This document shows, one piece after another, positions 26,853 through 34,253 of a stretch of DNA of 64,000 nt. A program made the translations under genes and the position numbers. The notes under the pieces are model-generated. The model searched no databases, was not told where the DNA came from, and saw nothing but the letters and a program-made list of their open reading frames with translations. The stretch lies in assembly GCA_022843175.1 (NCBI GenBank), contig JALHOE010000013.1:1-64000 (forward strand), read 5' to 3'. The stretch's first letter is position 1. Every line of letters starts with the position of its first letter. The stretch comes from Deltaproteobacteria bacterium. GTDB taxonomy: Bacteria > Myxococcota_A > Polyangia > Polyangiales > JADJMO01.

Positions 26853-28268
26853 GTGAGGTCGAACACCGAGGATCTTCGCAGCTCGCGCACCGGCGGCCGC
26901 CGCGCGCCGCCCGAGGAGTGGCCGCAGATCGCCGCGGGCACCGTTCCGATGATCGACGGGCGCTACCTCGTCGAGCGCGAGATCGCCCGCGGCGGAATGG
27001 GCGTCGTCTACCTCGCGCAGGACATCGGGCTCGGCCGCAGCGTGGCGCTCAAGCTCGTCAACCCGGACGTGGCGCAGCGCCGCGACGTCGTCGAGCACTT
27101 CCAGCGGGAGGCAGCGGCCCTCGCGTCGGTGCGTCACGAGAACGTGGTGCAGATCTACGCGTTCGGCACCGAGGACGCCGGGGCCGCGGGCGACGGCGCC
27201 ATGTTCTTCGCGATGGAGTACGTCAACGGTCGGGACCTCGACGAGATCATCACCGAGCACGACCGCCACGGCGTCATCATCCCCACCTACCGCGCGCTCA
27301 CGATCCTCCAGCAGGTCGCGGGCGGCCTCTGCGCCGTGCACAACGCGGGCATCATCCACCGCGACGTCAAGCCGGGGAACATCATCATCGAGACCGACAG
27401 TGGTCGGCCGGTGCTCGTCGATTTCGGCCTGGCGATGCCGCACGATCCCAAGCTCACGCACGCGGCCGCCGGCTCGCCGTCGTACATGGCGCCGGAGCAG
27501 GCCTACGGAGACGCGGTCGGCCCCGCGGCCGACGTCTACGCGTTCGGCGTGTCCGCGTTCGAGATCCTCACCGGTCGGCTGCCGTTCCTCTACGACACCG
27601 TGGAGGATCAGCTCCGCGCGCACGCCTACGAGGACGCGCCGCTCTTGTCGTCGCTCCGCCCCAACCTCCGCGCGTTCGATCGGGTCATGGCGCGCATGCT
27701 CGCGAAGGACCCGCGCGCGCGCTACGACGGCTTCGCCACGCTCGTGTCGGCGCTCGACTCGGCGATCTCCAAATGGCGCTCCGGCGCCACCGAGCCCGCG
27801 CCGTCGTATCCCGAGGGCGGCGGGCCCGGGCGCGGCGAAATCCTGCGGATCATGGTCATCGACGACGACGACGACTTTCGCAAGGTCGCCGCGCGCGCCG
27901 CGCAGCTCGCCTTCTATCGGCGGCAGGTCTCGGTGAGCGTCGCCAAGTCCGGGGCCGACGCGCTGGCCCGCGCCGAGCGCGCGGTCCCCGATCTCGTGCT
28001 CGTCGATCTGAAGGTCGAGGGGCTCGACGGCGTCGAGACGATCTCGCGGCTGCGGGCGATGCCGCGCGGCATGGACACGCGAGTGTTGGTCGTCACCGAC
28101 CGTCAGGACGACGCGGAGCGCTGGCGCTTCAGCATCCTCGGGGTCAACGACTTCTTCGCCAAGCAGGCGGGCCTCGTCGAGCTCGTGAACACGATCACCC
28201 AGATCGGCGAGCGCGCGCAGTGGCTCGGCCGCGACGACGAGCCGGTGCCCTCCTCGGTCTCTCTATGA
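26853..28268 (+). CDS. Ser/Thr kinase fused to a response-regulator receiver domain
   Basis: 471 aa from a GTG 15 bases after the barrel gene. Kinase domain: residues about 38-300, with glycine loop ARGGMGVVY, Lys67, HRDVKPGN (169-176), DFG (190-192) and APEQ (213-216). A short Pro/Gly linker leads to a complete receiver domain at about 331-452: the acidic cluster IDDDDDF (337-342), phosphoacceptor Asp385, Thr415 and Lys437 are all present. There is no transmembrane helix and no DNA-binding output. It should therefore be able to take phosphate from a histidine kinase and pass a signal to Ser/Thr targets, joining the two phosphorelay systems. The stop overlaps the next start (ATGA). Confidence 0.93.
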   Translation: MRSNTEDLRSSRTGGRRAPPEEWPQIAAGTVPMIDGRYLVEREIARGGMGVVYLAQDIGLGRSVALKLVNPDVAQRRDVVEHFQREAAALASVRHENVVQIYAFGTEDAGAAGDGAMFFAMEYVNGRDLDEIITEHDRHGVIIPTYRALTILQQVAGGLCAVHNAGIIHRDVKPGNIIIETDSGRPVLVDFGLAMPHDPKLTHAAAGSPSYMAPEQAYGDAVGPAADVYAFGVSAFEILTGRLPFLYDTVEDQLRAHAYEDAPLLSSLRPNLRAFDRVMARMLAKDPRARYDGFATLVSALDSAISKWRSGATEPAPSYPEGGGPGRGEILRIMVIDDDDDFRKVAARAAQLAFYRRQVSVSVAKSGADALARAERAVPDLVLVDLKVEGLDGVETISRLRAMPRGMDTRVLVVTDRQDDAERWRFSILGVNDFFAKQAGLVELVNTITQIGERAQWLGRDDEPVPSSVSL

Positions 28269-29209
28269 AGCGCAAGCGGCTCTGGCGCGTCGCGCTCGGT
28301 GTTCTCGCGACGCTGCTCGCGATCGTCGTGCTGTTCCTCGCGCTGACGTGGGCGCCGGACCGCCCGGTCGACGCGCTCAAGCCGCGGTGGGCGCCCGAGC
28401 CGTCGCGGTTCATCGAGATCGGCGGCATGAACGTGCACGTTCGCACCGAGGGCGCCGGGCCCACCATCGTGCTCCTGCACGGCACCTCGGCGTCGCTCCA
28501 CACCTGGGAGGGGTGGACGACGGCGCTCCGCGATCGCTACCGAGTGGTGCGGGTCGATCTCCCCGGCTTCGGCCTCACCGGCCCCACGCCCGACGGTCAC
28601 TACGAGATCGAGGTGTACACGCGCTTCATGGCCGCGCTCTTCGACAAGCTCGCGATCACCGAGTGCGTGCTCGCCGGCAACTCGTTCGGGGGCCGCGTGG
28701 CGTGGGAGACCGCCTTCGCGCACCCGGGCCGCGTCTCGAAGCTCGTGCTCGTCGACTCCGCCGGCTATCCGAACCCCACCGCGAAGATGCCGCTCGGGTT
28801 TCGCCTCGCGCGCACGCCCGTCCTCAACCGACTCGCCGCGTACTCGCTGCCGCGCTCCGTGATCGAGAAGAGCCTCCGCAACGTGTACGGCGATCCGAGC
28901 AAGGTCACGCCCGAGCTCGTCGACCTCTACTTCGACCTCGCGGTGCGCGCCGGCAACCGCGAGGCGCTGGTGAAGCGCTTCGAGCAGGCGCCGTCGGGAG
29001 CCGGCGAGGAGCGCATCCGCGCGCTCAGGGTCCCGACGTTGATCCTGTGGGGCGGTCGCGATCGGCTCATCCCGCCCGAGCACGGAGCCCGCTTCCAGAA
29101 GGACATCGCGGGCAGCCAGCTGGTCACGTTCGAGGGGCTCGGCCACGTGCCGCACGAGGAGGATCCGGCCCAAACCGTCGCTCCGGTCCTCGCGTTCTTG
29201 AAGCAGTGA
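28265..29209 (+). CDS. Membrane-anchored alpha/beta hydrolase
   Basis: 314 aa. The ATG overlaps the upstream TGA by ATGA. A transmembrane helix at about residues 9-28 anchors it, so the catalytic domain probably lies in the periplasm. The alpha/beta-hydrolase fold shows the oxyanion HGTSAS (about 73-78), the nucleophile motif GNSFGG (Ser near 140), the Asp in LWGGRDRLIP (near 262) and the His in GLGHVPHEEDP (near 290). The substrate could be an ester, an epoxide or a lipid; the sequence does not decide. Coupling to the kinase-receiver gene suggests it is made with it, but a functional link is inference. Confidence 0.9.
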   Translation: MKRKRLWRVALGVLATLLAIVVLFLALTWAPDRPVDALKPRWAPEPSRFIEIGGMNVHVRTEGAGPTIVLLHGTSASLHTWEGWTTALRDRYRVVRVDLPGFGLTGPTPDGHYEIEVYTRFMAALFDKLAITECVLAGNSFGGRVAWETAFAHPGRVSKLVLVDSAGYPNPTAKMPLGFRLARTPVLNRLAAYSLPRSVIEKSLRNVYGDPSKVTPELVDLYFDLAVRAGNREALVKRFEQAPSGAGEERIRALRVPTLILWGGRDRLIPPEHGARFQKDIAGSQLVTFEGLGHVPHEEDPAQTVAPVLAFLKQ

Positions 29210-29236
29210 GCCGGTGTGCTACATCCCGCGGCCCCC

Positions 29237-30298
29237 ATGGGCTCCATCGACCCGGCAGTTGAGGCTCGGTTTCGCGCGCTGTTCGCGAACCGCCCCACCG
29301 TGCTCGCCCCCATGGAGGACGTGAGCGACGCGGTGTTCCGCAAGCTCTGCCGCAAGTACGGCGCCGAGCTGTGCGTCACCGAGTTCGTCAACGTCGAGGG
29401 CCTCCTCCGCGGCTGCAAGATCGCGGCGCGCAAGATCGGCATCGAGCCCGACGACTCGCCCACGGCGATCCAAATCTACGGGTCCGATCCCGAGCGCCTC
29501 GCCGAGGCCGCCCGCGTCGCCGAGGCCGCCAACCCGGTCTTCCTCGACATCAACTGCGGCTGCTGGGTGCCGAAGATCGCCGGCCGCGGCGCGGGCGCGG
29601 CGTGGCTCCGCGATCCGAGCGCCATGGTCGCGATGGCCAAGATGGTCGTCGCGTCGTCGTCGCTCCCGGTCACCGTCAAGACGCGCATCGGCTGGGGCCC
29701 CGAGTCCGACATGCCGATCGTCGACCTCGCCCGCCGCCTCGAGGACGCCGGCGTGCGCGCGCTGACCATCCACTGCCGCACCGCGAAGATGGGCCACTCC
29801 GGCGCCGCCGACTGGAGCTGGGCCGCGCGCGCCCGCGAGAGGGTGTCGATCCCGGTCCTCGTCAACGGCGACATCAAGAGCGCCGACGACGCCCAGCGCG
29901 CGCTCGAGACCACCGGCTGCGAGGGCGTGATGATCGGTCGCCGCGCGATCGAGCACCCGTGGATCTTCCGCGAGGCGCGCGCGCTGATCGATCGCGGCGA
30001 GCGCCTCCCCGACCCCACCGCCCTCGACCGCATCGCGCTCTGCCGCGAGCACCTGCTGGCCAACGCCGCGGAGCGCGGCGAGAAGAAGGGTGTCCAGTGC
30101 ACCCGCCGCCACCTCAGCGGCTACCTCAAGGGCATCGGCGGCGCAGCGGCGCTCCGCCAGAAGCTGAACACGATCGACTCGCTCGGCGGGTGTCTCGCGG
30201 TGCTCGACGAGGCCGAGGCCCGCGTCCGCGCAGGCGAGCCGGCCACCCGCGAGCCGCTGCTCACCCGCGAGCAGATCCTCGCCGCCCGCGTCGCGTAG
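29237..30298 (+). CDS. tRNA-dihydrouridine synthase (Dus family, DusB-like)
   Basis: 353 aa from the ATG at 29237; an in-frame GTG at 29216 would add 7 residues. The FMN-binding TIM barrel is visible: LAPMEDVSDAVFR at the start, DINCGCWVPK with the catalytic Cys, a VKTRIGWG lysine strand, HCRTAKMG, VNGDI and EGVMIGRRA. The C-terminal helical domain follows from about residue 255. It reduces specific uridines in the tRNA D-loop with NADPH. The active-site segment reads GCW rather than the usual GCP, a variation in some family members. It is the last gene of the operon starting at 25068, and its TAG stop adjoins an intergenic repeat. Confidence 0.95.
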   Translation: MGSIDPAVEARFRALFANRPTVLAPMEDVSDAVFRKLCRKYGAELCVTEFVNVEGLLRGCKIAARKIGIEPDDSPTAIQIYGSDPERLAEAARVAEAANPVFLDINCGCWVPKIAGRGAGAAWLRDPSAMVAMAKMVVASSSLPVTVKTRIGWGPESDMPIVDLARRLEDAGVRALTIHCRTAKMGHSGAADWSWAARARERVSIPVLVNGDIKSADDAQRALETTGCEGVMIGRRAIEHPWIFREARALIDRGERLPDPTALDRIALCREHLLANAAERGEKKGVQCTRRHLSGYLKGIGGAAALRQKLNTIDSLGGCLAVLDEAEARVRAGEPATREPLLTREQILAARVA

Positions 30299-30309
30299 GC
30301 GCGCCAGCT

Positions 30310-30401
30310 AGGCGCGCGCGTCAGCGAGCGCCTGACCCGTGCGGGCAAAACCCATGGATCGGTGGCCCTCGCCGGTCAGGCGCTCGCTCACGCGCGCGCC
30401 T
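30310..30401. repeat. Convergent-junction repeat pair (family A, inverted)
   Basis: Two 24-bp copies in inverted orientation at 30310-30333 (loop GTCA) and 30378-30401 (loop GTGA), 44 bases apart. Besides each folding alone, the pair can fold into one long hairpin covering the gap between the dus gene and the convergent hypothetical gene. The minus-strand gene takes its TAG stop (30400-30402) from the outer edge of the second copy. Role inferred: bidirectional terminator. Confidence 0.88.
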
Positions 30402-31002
30402 AGGTTTGCTTGGTGGGGATGAGCCACAGCACGACGAGGCCCGCGAAGCAGAGCATGATCACGATCGCCCAGGGGCGGGTGCGGGGGTCCTTGAGGCGGT
30501 CTCGCGACTCGATGCGCGGCAGCGCGCCGCCGGGGTGGAAGGCGTTGTGCTCGGCGATGCCCGGGTTCTTCGGCGCGCGACCGAACGTCTCGGTGTAGAG
30601 CAGGATCCCGTCCTGCCACGCGAGCCAGTCGCCGTCGCTCTTGATCTCGAGCTGCTCCCTCGTGAAGTGATCGCGGGCGACGAGCAAGCAGGCGGTCACC
30701 AGCTCGTCGTATGGTTTGCGCTCGGTCCACACCGCGTTGGTGCCGACGCGGCCGGGGAACACGAAGTCCTCCTGCGCGAGGGCACCCCGGCCGTTGAACC
30801 GGATCTCGCCCGGCTTGTCGACGACGTCGACCAGGCCGGGGCGGCGCGCGATGACCTTCTGCATCGCCTCGGCGGCCCGCGCGACCACCACCGGGTCGGG
30901 CTTCTCCTTGAAGACCCACACGTGCGTGTAGCCGGCGATGGCCTCTCTCCCGAAGAGCGAGAGCCCGAGCGCCAAAGCGGCGGCGACGACCCACCGGACC
31001 AT
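30400..31002 (-). CDS. Hypothetical protein with signal peptide and C-terminal membrane helix
   Basis: 200 aa from the ATG at 31002. A signal peptide (VRWVVAAALALGLSLFGREAIA) is followed by a domain of about 140 residues with alternating charged helices and strands (DPVVVARAAEAMQKVIARRP, KSDGDWLAWQDGILLYTETF), and a C-terminal transmembrane helix near residues 175-193. I do not recognise the family. The topology, if the signal is cleaved, leaves a periplasmic domain tethered at its C-terminus. It starts 24 bases from the divergent nuclease-like gene. No operon partner on its own strand. Confidence 0.72.
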   Translation of the reverse strand: MVRWVVAAALALGLSLFGREAIAGYTHVWVFKEKPDPVVVARAAEAMQKVIARRPGLVDVVDKPGEIRFNGRGALAQEDFVFPGRVGTNAVWTERKPYDELVTACLLVARDHFTREQLEIKSDGDWLAWQDGILLYTETFGRAPKNPGIAEHNAFHPGGALPRIESRDRLKDPRTRPWAIVIMLCFAGLVVLWLIPTKQT

Positions 31003-31026
31003 CTGGCGATGATACCCTCGCCGGCG

Positions 31027-31605
31027 ATGGATCGCGGCGCGCGCGTGTTCTGGGGGATCGTCATCGTCCTCGGGAGCGCCTCGACATACTTCGGCGTCCG
31101 CGCAGAGTCGGTGCGGCGGTCCGTGCAGCACGCCACCGCCGCCGTGCAAACCGGCGATCTGGTGACGTTCTCCAAGATCATCGACGGCGACACCGTGCTC
31201 CTGCTCAACGGCGCGGGCGATCCGGTCACCGTGCGAATCCTCGGCATCAAGGCCTTCGACACCACGAGCACCAAGGACCCCGGCGCCGCGTGGGGACGCC
31301 GCGCCCACGAGGTCCTCCGCAAGGCGCTCGAGGGCAAGCCGATCCGGGTGATGCTGGCGACGCCGCCCAAGGACAAACACGGCCGCACCATCGCCACGCT
31401 GTTCGTCGACGACGAGGACCTCGCGCTGGCCCTCATCCGCGACGGTCTCGTGCTCGTCTACACCGTGTTCCCCTTCCCCTCGATGCACGAGTACATGCTC
31501 GAGCAGGAGAAGGCGAAGAACGATCACAAGGGCCTGTGGGGCGATCCGCTCGCCACCGGTCGCGCGCAGCTGCTCGTGCAGGAGTGGAGAAAGGGCGCGC
31601 CGTGA
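31027..31605 (+). CDS. SNase-fold protein with degenerate active site
   Basis: 192 aa from the ATG at 31027; an ATG at 31009 is also possible. An N-terminal hydrophobic helix (about residues 7-24) anchors or exports it. The staphylococcal-nuclease OB-fold begins at KIIDGDTVLLL (about 50-60), and VTVRILGI and KHGRTIATLF match the strands holding the two active-site arginines. The usual GIDAPE, which provides a metal ligand and the general-base Glu, reads GIKAFDTT here, so catalysis is doubtful although fold and LWGDP end are kept. It may bind nucleic acid or ligand instead. The stop overlaps the channel gene start (GTGA). Confidence 0.85.
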   Translation: MDRGARVFWGIVIVLGSASTYFGVRAESVRRSVQHATAAVQTGDLVTFSKIIDGDTVLLLNGAGDPVTVRILGIKAFDTTSTKDPGAAWGRRAHEVLRKALEGKPIRVMLATPPKDKHGRTIATLFVDDEDLALALIRDGLVLVYTVFPFPSMHEYMLEQEKAKNDHKGLWGDPLATGRAQLLVQEWRKGAP

Positions 31606-32645
31606 TCGGCCTCATCGTCCCCGCGTTCCGCCAGTTCAGCCGGCGCGTCGTCCGCAACCCGCCGCAGTCGCTCCGCGTGGGCGTGCTGCTCCTCGTGGTG
31701 CTGGCCTACGGCACCACCGGGTTCCTCTACTTCGAGCTCCCGGCGAAGCCCGATCTCACCTGGCTCGACGCGATGTGGTGGGCGATCGTCACGCTGACCA
31801 CCGTCGGCTACGGCGACATGTACCCGACGACGCTCGCCGGCCGGTTCCTCATCGCCGCACCGCTGATGTTCTTCGGTATCGGCCTGCTCGGTTACGTGTT
31901 GTCGCTCGCGGCCACCACGCTGGTCGAGGCGAAGTCGAGGGAGCTCTCGGGCATGAGCGAGATGTCACTGCGCGACCACGTCCTCGTCATGAACTACCCG
32001 AGCGAGGAGAAGCTCATTCAGCTCCTCGACGAGCTGCGCGAGGACGAGACCTTCCGCGACAAGGAGGTGGTCCTCGTCGACGAGCACCTCGAGCAGCTCA
32101 CGCCGGTGTTGCTCAAGCGCGACGTGCACTATGTCCGCGGCAACCCCGCGCGCGACGAGACGCTGGCGCGCGCCGCGATCGACCACGCCACCCACGCGAT
32201 CGTGCTCAGCAAGAAGCCGGGCGATTCGCACAGCGACGACCTCGCGCTCGCGATCACCCTCGCGATCGAGGCGCGGACCTCCAAGGTGCGCACGATCGTC
32301 GAGTGCGTCGATCCGATGAAAGAGGAGCTGCTCCGCAAGGCCGGCTGCGACAGCGTCATCTGCTCGTCGCGCTTCGAGGCGCACTTCCTCTCCAACGAGG
32401 TGCTCCACCCCGGCATGCAGGACGTGATCGAGGAGCTGCTCACCATCGCCGGCCAGCAGCTTCACTTCGTCCCCACCTCGGAGAAGACGTTCGGCTCCGC
32501 GGCCGAGCGCGCGCGGGCCAAGGGTCACATCGCCATCGGCGTGCGCCGTGACGGCAAGTCGACGATCAACGTCCCCCACGACCACGCCCTGCGCGACGGC
32601 GACCAGCTCGTCACCATCGGCGCCCACCGCGTGGATAGCGTCTGA
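31602..32645 (+). CDS. Potassium channel with RCK/TrkA-N regulatory domain
   Basis: 347 aa from a GTG that overlaps the upstream stop as GTGA. Two transmembrane helices (about residues 28-48 and 85-108) flank a pore loop with the K+ selectivity filter TVGYGD (about 67-72). The cytoplasmic part (120-345) has a Rossmann-like RCK domain (DHVLVMNYPSEEKLIQLL, VVLVDEHLE, VHYVRGNPARDETL) and a TrkA-C-like end. MthK/Kch-type channels assemble as tetramers gated by ligand binding to RCK. The first GXGXXG of the nucleotide site is replaced by NYPSE, so the ligand may not be NAD(H). It converges directly on the lipoprotein gene with no gap. Confidence 0.93.
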   Translation: MIGLIVPAFRQFSRRVVRNPPQSLRVGVLLLVVLAYGTTGFLYFELPAKPDLTWLDAMWWAIVTLTTVGYGDMYPTTLAGRFLIAAPLMFFGIGLLGYVLSLAATTLVEAKSRELSGMSEMSLRDHVLVMNYPSEEKLIQLLDELREDETFRDKEVVLVDEHLEQLTPVLLKRDVHYVRGNPARDETLARAAIDHATHAIVLSKKPGDSHSDDLALAITLAIEARTSKVRTIVECVDPMKEELLRKAGCDSVICSSRFEAHFLSNEVLHPGMQDVIEELLTIAGQQLHFVPTSEKTFGSAAERARAKGHIAIGVRRDGKSTINVPHDHALRDGDQLVTIGAHRVDSV

Positions 32646-33053
32646 TCAGCCGCCGAGCTTGGCGTCGGTAGCGTCGCTCCGCGTGTCGGGCGTCGCGTCG
32701 ACACCAGTGTCCGCGACGCTGGTGTCGACCACGGTGCTGTCGGCCGCGGCGTCGGACACGGTGGGGCCGAGGCACTGCACGTAGGCGTCGAGCTCGTTGC
32801 TGCAGCGCGCGACGCTCGCGTCCTCGTCGAGCTTGCCGCTCCCGCTGCACACCTGGTTCTGCTGCCGGCAGCCGAAGTAGCTGCGGTAGGGAGCGCCGCA
32901 GTCGGGGTCGAGCGCGGCGTCGCCGCACGCTCCGCCGAGCGGCGGGCTGAGCTCGTTGGGGCAGTCGATCCGCGCGACGCAGGGGGGCGCGGTGACGGCG
33001 GTGTCCTCGGTGGTGCAGCCGGCGAGGAGCAGCGCAGCCGCGAGCCCACGCAT
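32646..33053 (-). CDS. Cys-rich lipoprotein with Asp/Thr-rich tail
   Basis: 135 aa. The ATG at 33053 overlaps the HIT gene stop (ATGA) and opens a short lipoprotein signal (RGLAAALLLAGC). The mature part has about ten cysteines between residues 20 and 90 (CVARIDCPNE, CGAPYRSYFGCRQQNQVC), likely disulfide-bonded. It ends in the low-complexity DTSVADTGVDATPDTRSDAT, the same style as the stalks of the lipoproteins at 18480-20000 and 46337-47731. Function unknown; probably surface- or periplasm-exposed. It is the last gene of a five-gene minus-strand operon. Confidence 0.82.
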   Translation of the reverse strand: MRGLAAALLLAGCTTEDTAVTAPPCVARIDCPNELSPPLGGACGDAALDPDCGAPYRSYFGCRQQNQVCSGSGKLDEDASVARCSNELDAYVQCLGPTVSDAAADSTVVDTSVADTGVDATPDTRSDATDAKLGG

Positions 33054-33460
33054 CAGCACCCCTTGCGGAGCTTCTCGGCCGCGTCGGCGATCGCCGCCTT
33101 GTCGCCGGGCTTCGGCGTCCACGGAAGGCGCACGCCATCGCCCTCGTAGCGGGGGATGACGTGCACATGGATGTGGAAGACGCTCTGAAACGCCGCCGCG
33201 CCGCTCGACTGCACGAGGTTCACGCCGGCGCACTCGAGGTGCTGCTTCGCCGCGTTGGCCACGCGCTGCGCGGTGCGCGCGAGATCGCCGAGGACGTCCG
33301 GGGGGACGTCGTGGATGTCCGCGGCGTGCGCCTTCGGGATCACGAGCGCGTGCCCGAGCGTGCCCGGGTTGATGTCCATGAACGCGAACGTGGTCGCGTC
33401 CTCGTAGATTTTGGTGGAGGGAATCTCACCGGCGACGATGCGGCAGAAGAGGCAGCTCAC
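33053..33460 (-). CDS. HIT-family nucleotide hydrolase (HINT-like)
   Basis: 135 aa with the complete family pattern: CLFCRIVAGEIPS at the N-terminus (CX2C, commonly Zn-binding), the central DINPGTLGHALVIPKAH, and the histidine triad HIHVHVIPR near residue 97. HINT proteins hydrolyse nucleoside phosphoramidates such as AMP-lysine in the cytoplasm. Its place in an operon with a sigma-54 activator, a Ser/Thr kinase and a PEGA-like protein is not explained by the known activity. The spacing to the upstream gene is 15 bases and the stop overlaps the next start. Confidence 0.95.
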   Translation of the reverse strand: MSCLFCRIVAGEIPSTKIYEDATTFAFMDINPGTLGHALVIPKAHAADIHDVPPDVLGDLARTAQRVANAAKQHLECAGVNLVQSSGAAAFQSVFHIHVHVIPRYEGDGVRLPWTPKPGDKAAIADAAEKLRKGC

Positions 33461-33475
33461 GCGCCCGAGTGTAAC

Positions 33476-34240
33476 TCAGAACCGGAACGACACCGACGCG
33501 CTGGTCGGGGTCAACGCGACCGTCGTGGTCGGGGTCGGTTTGAGGAACAGGTACGTCGCGACGCCGCCCGCGAGGACGCCGATCGCGAGCGAGACGTCGG
33601 CGAGCACGAGCTGGGTCTGAATCGAGCGCTTCTCTCCGGGATCGCAGCTCGGCGCGCAGGTGTCGCGGAGCTCGTCGAGGCGGCTTCGCGCCGACAGCCC
33701 GAGCACCGCGAAGCCCGCCACGCCCACCACGCCGACGCCGGCGAGGATCCACGGGAGCGGCGAGGGAGGCGGCGCGGGTGCGGGCGCGACGTCGCGCGGA
33801 AACGTAAGCGCGACGACCCGGTTCTTCTCGCCGCTCGCGACGACGACCGCGCGCTCCAGCACCTTTTCTCCATGCGACACCTTGAGCGCGTGCGCGCCCG
33901 GATCGACCACGATCGGCTTGCCGTCGAGGAGCGTGGCGACGACCCGCCCGTCGATCTCCACCGTCGCGTCCACGACGTCGAGCCCCTCCGCGTCCTTCGC
34001 CCGCACGATCACCGACGGGAGCGCGCCGTCGACCTCGGGCAGCCACTTCGTGCAGTCGACCTTCACGAGCGCCGGGCACGCGTCGGCCGCGCACACCAGC
34101 AGCTTCTCGCGCGCCGCCCGTAGCTTCCCCTCGCTGCGCAGCCGCTGCGCGTCCTCGTGAGACTTGAGGCACTCCTGTTTGTCGGCTGCGGCGCGCGGCG
34201 CGACGAGGACGACAAGGAGGAGCGGGACGATCCGACGCAC
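33476..34240 (-). CDS. PEGA-like exported protein with two C-terminal membrane helices
   Basis: 254 aa. A signal peptide (RRIVPLLLVVLVAPRAAA) is followed by a Cys-containing helical segment (KQECLKSHEDAQRLRSEGKL, AADACPALVKVDCTKWLP). Next come strands of PEGA-like type (VDATVEIDGRVVATLLDG, VDPGAHALKVSHGEKVLERA) at about 85-150, a Pro-rich linker, and two membrane segments near 162-185 and 215-235. This architecture is common beside Ser/Thr kinases in myxobacteria, where it likely acts as an envelope sensor. It starts 13 bases after the kinase gene, so the two are co-transcribed. Confidence 0.82.
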   Translation of the reverse strand: MRRIVPLLLVVLVAPRAAADKQECLKSHEDAQRLRSEGKLRAAREKLLVCAADACPALVKVDCTKWLPEVDGALPSVIVRAKDAEGLDVVDATVEIDGRVVATLLDGKPIVVDPGAHALKVSHGEKVLERAVVVASGEKNRVVALTFPRDVAPAPAPPPSPLPWILAGVGVVGVAGFAVLGLSARSRLDELRDTCAPSCDPGEKRSIQTQLVLADVSLAIGVLAGGVATYLFLKPTPTTTVALTPTSASVSFRF

Positions 34241-34253
34241 GCTGCCACGGATT

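Noticed and set aside
24801-27623. Minus-strand open frame of about 940 codons
   Set aside because: Antisense to the barrel and kinase-receiver genes, both with clear motifs; its composition is that of a shadow frame.
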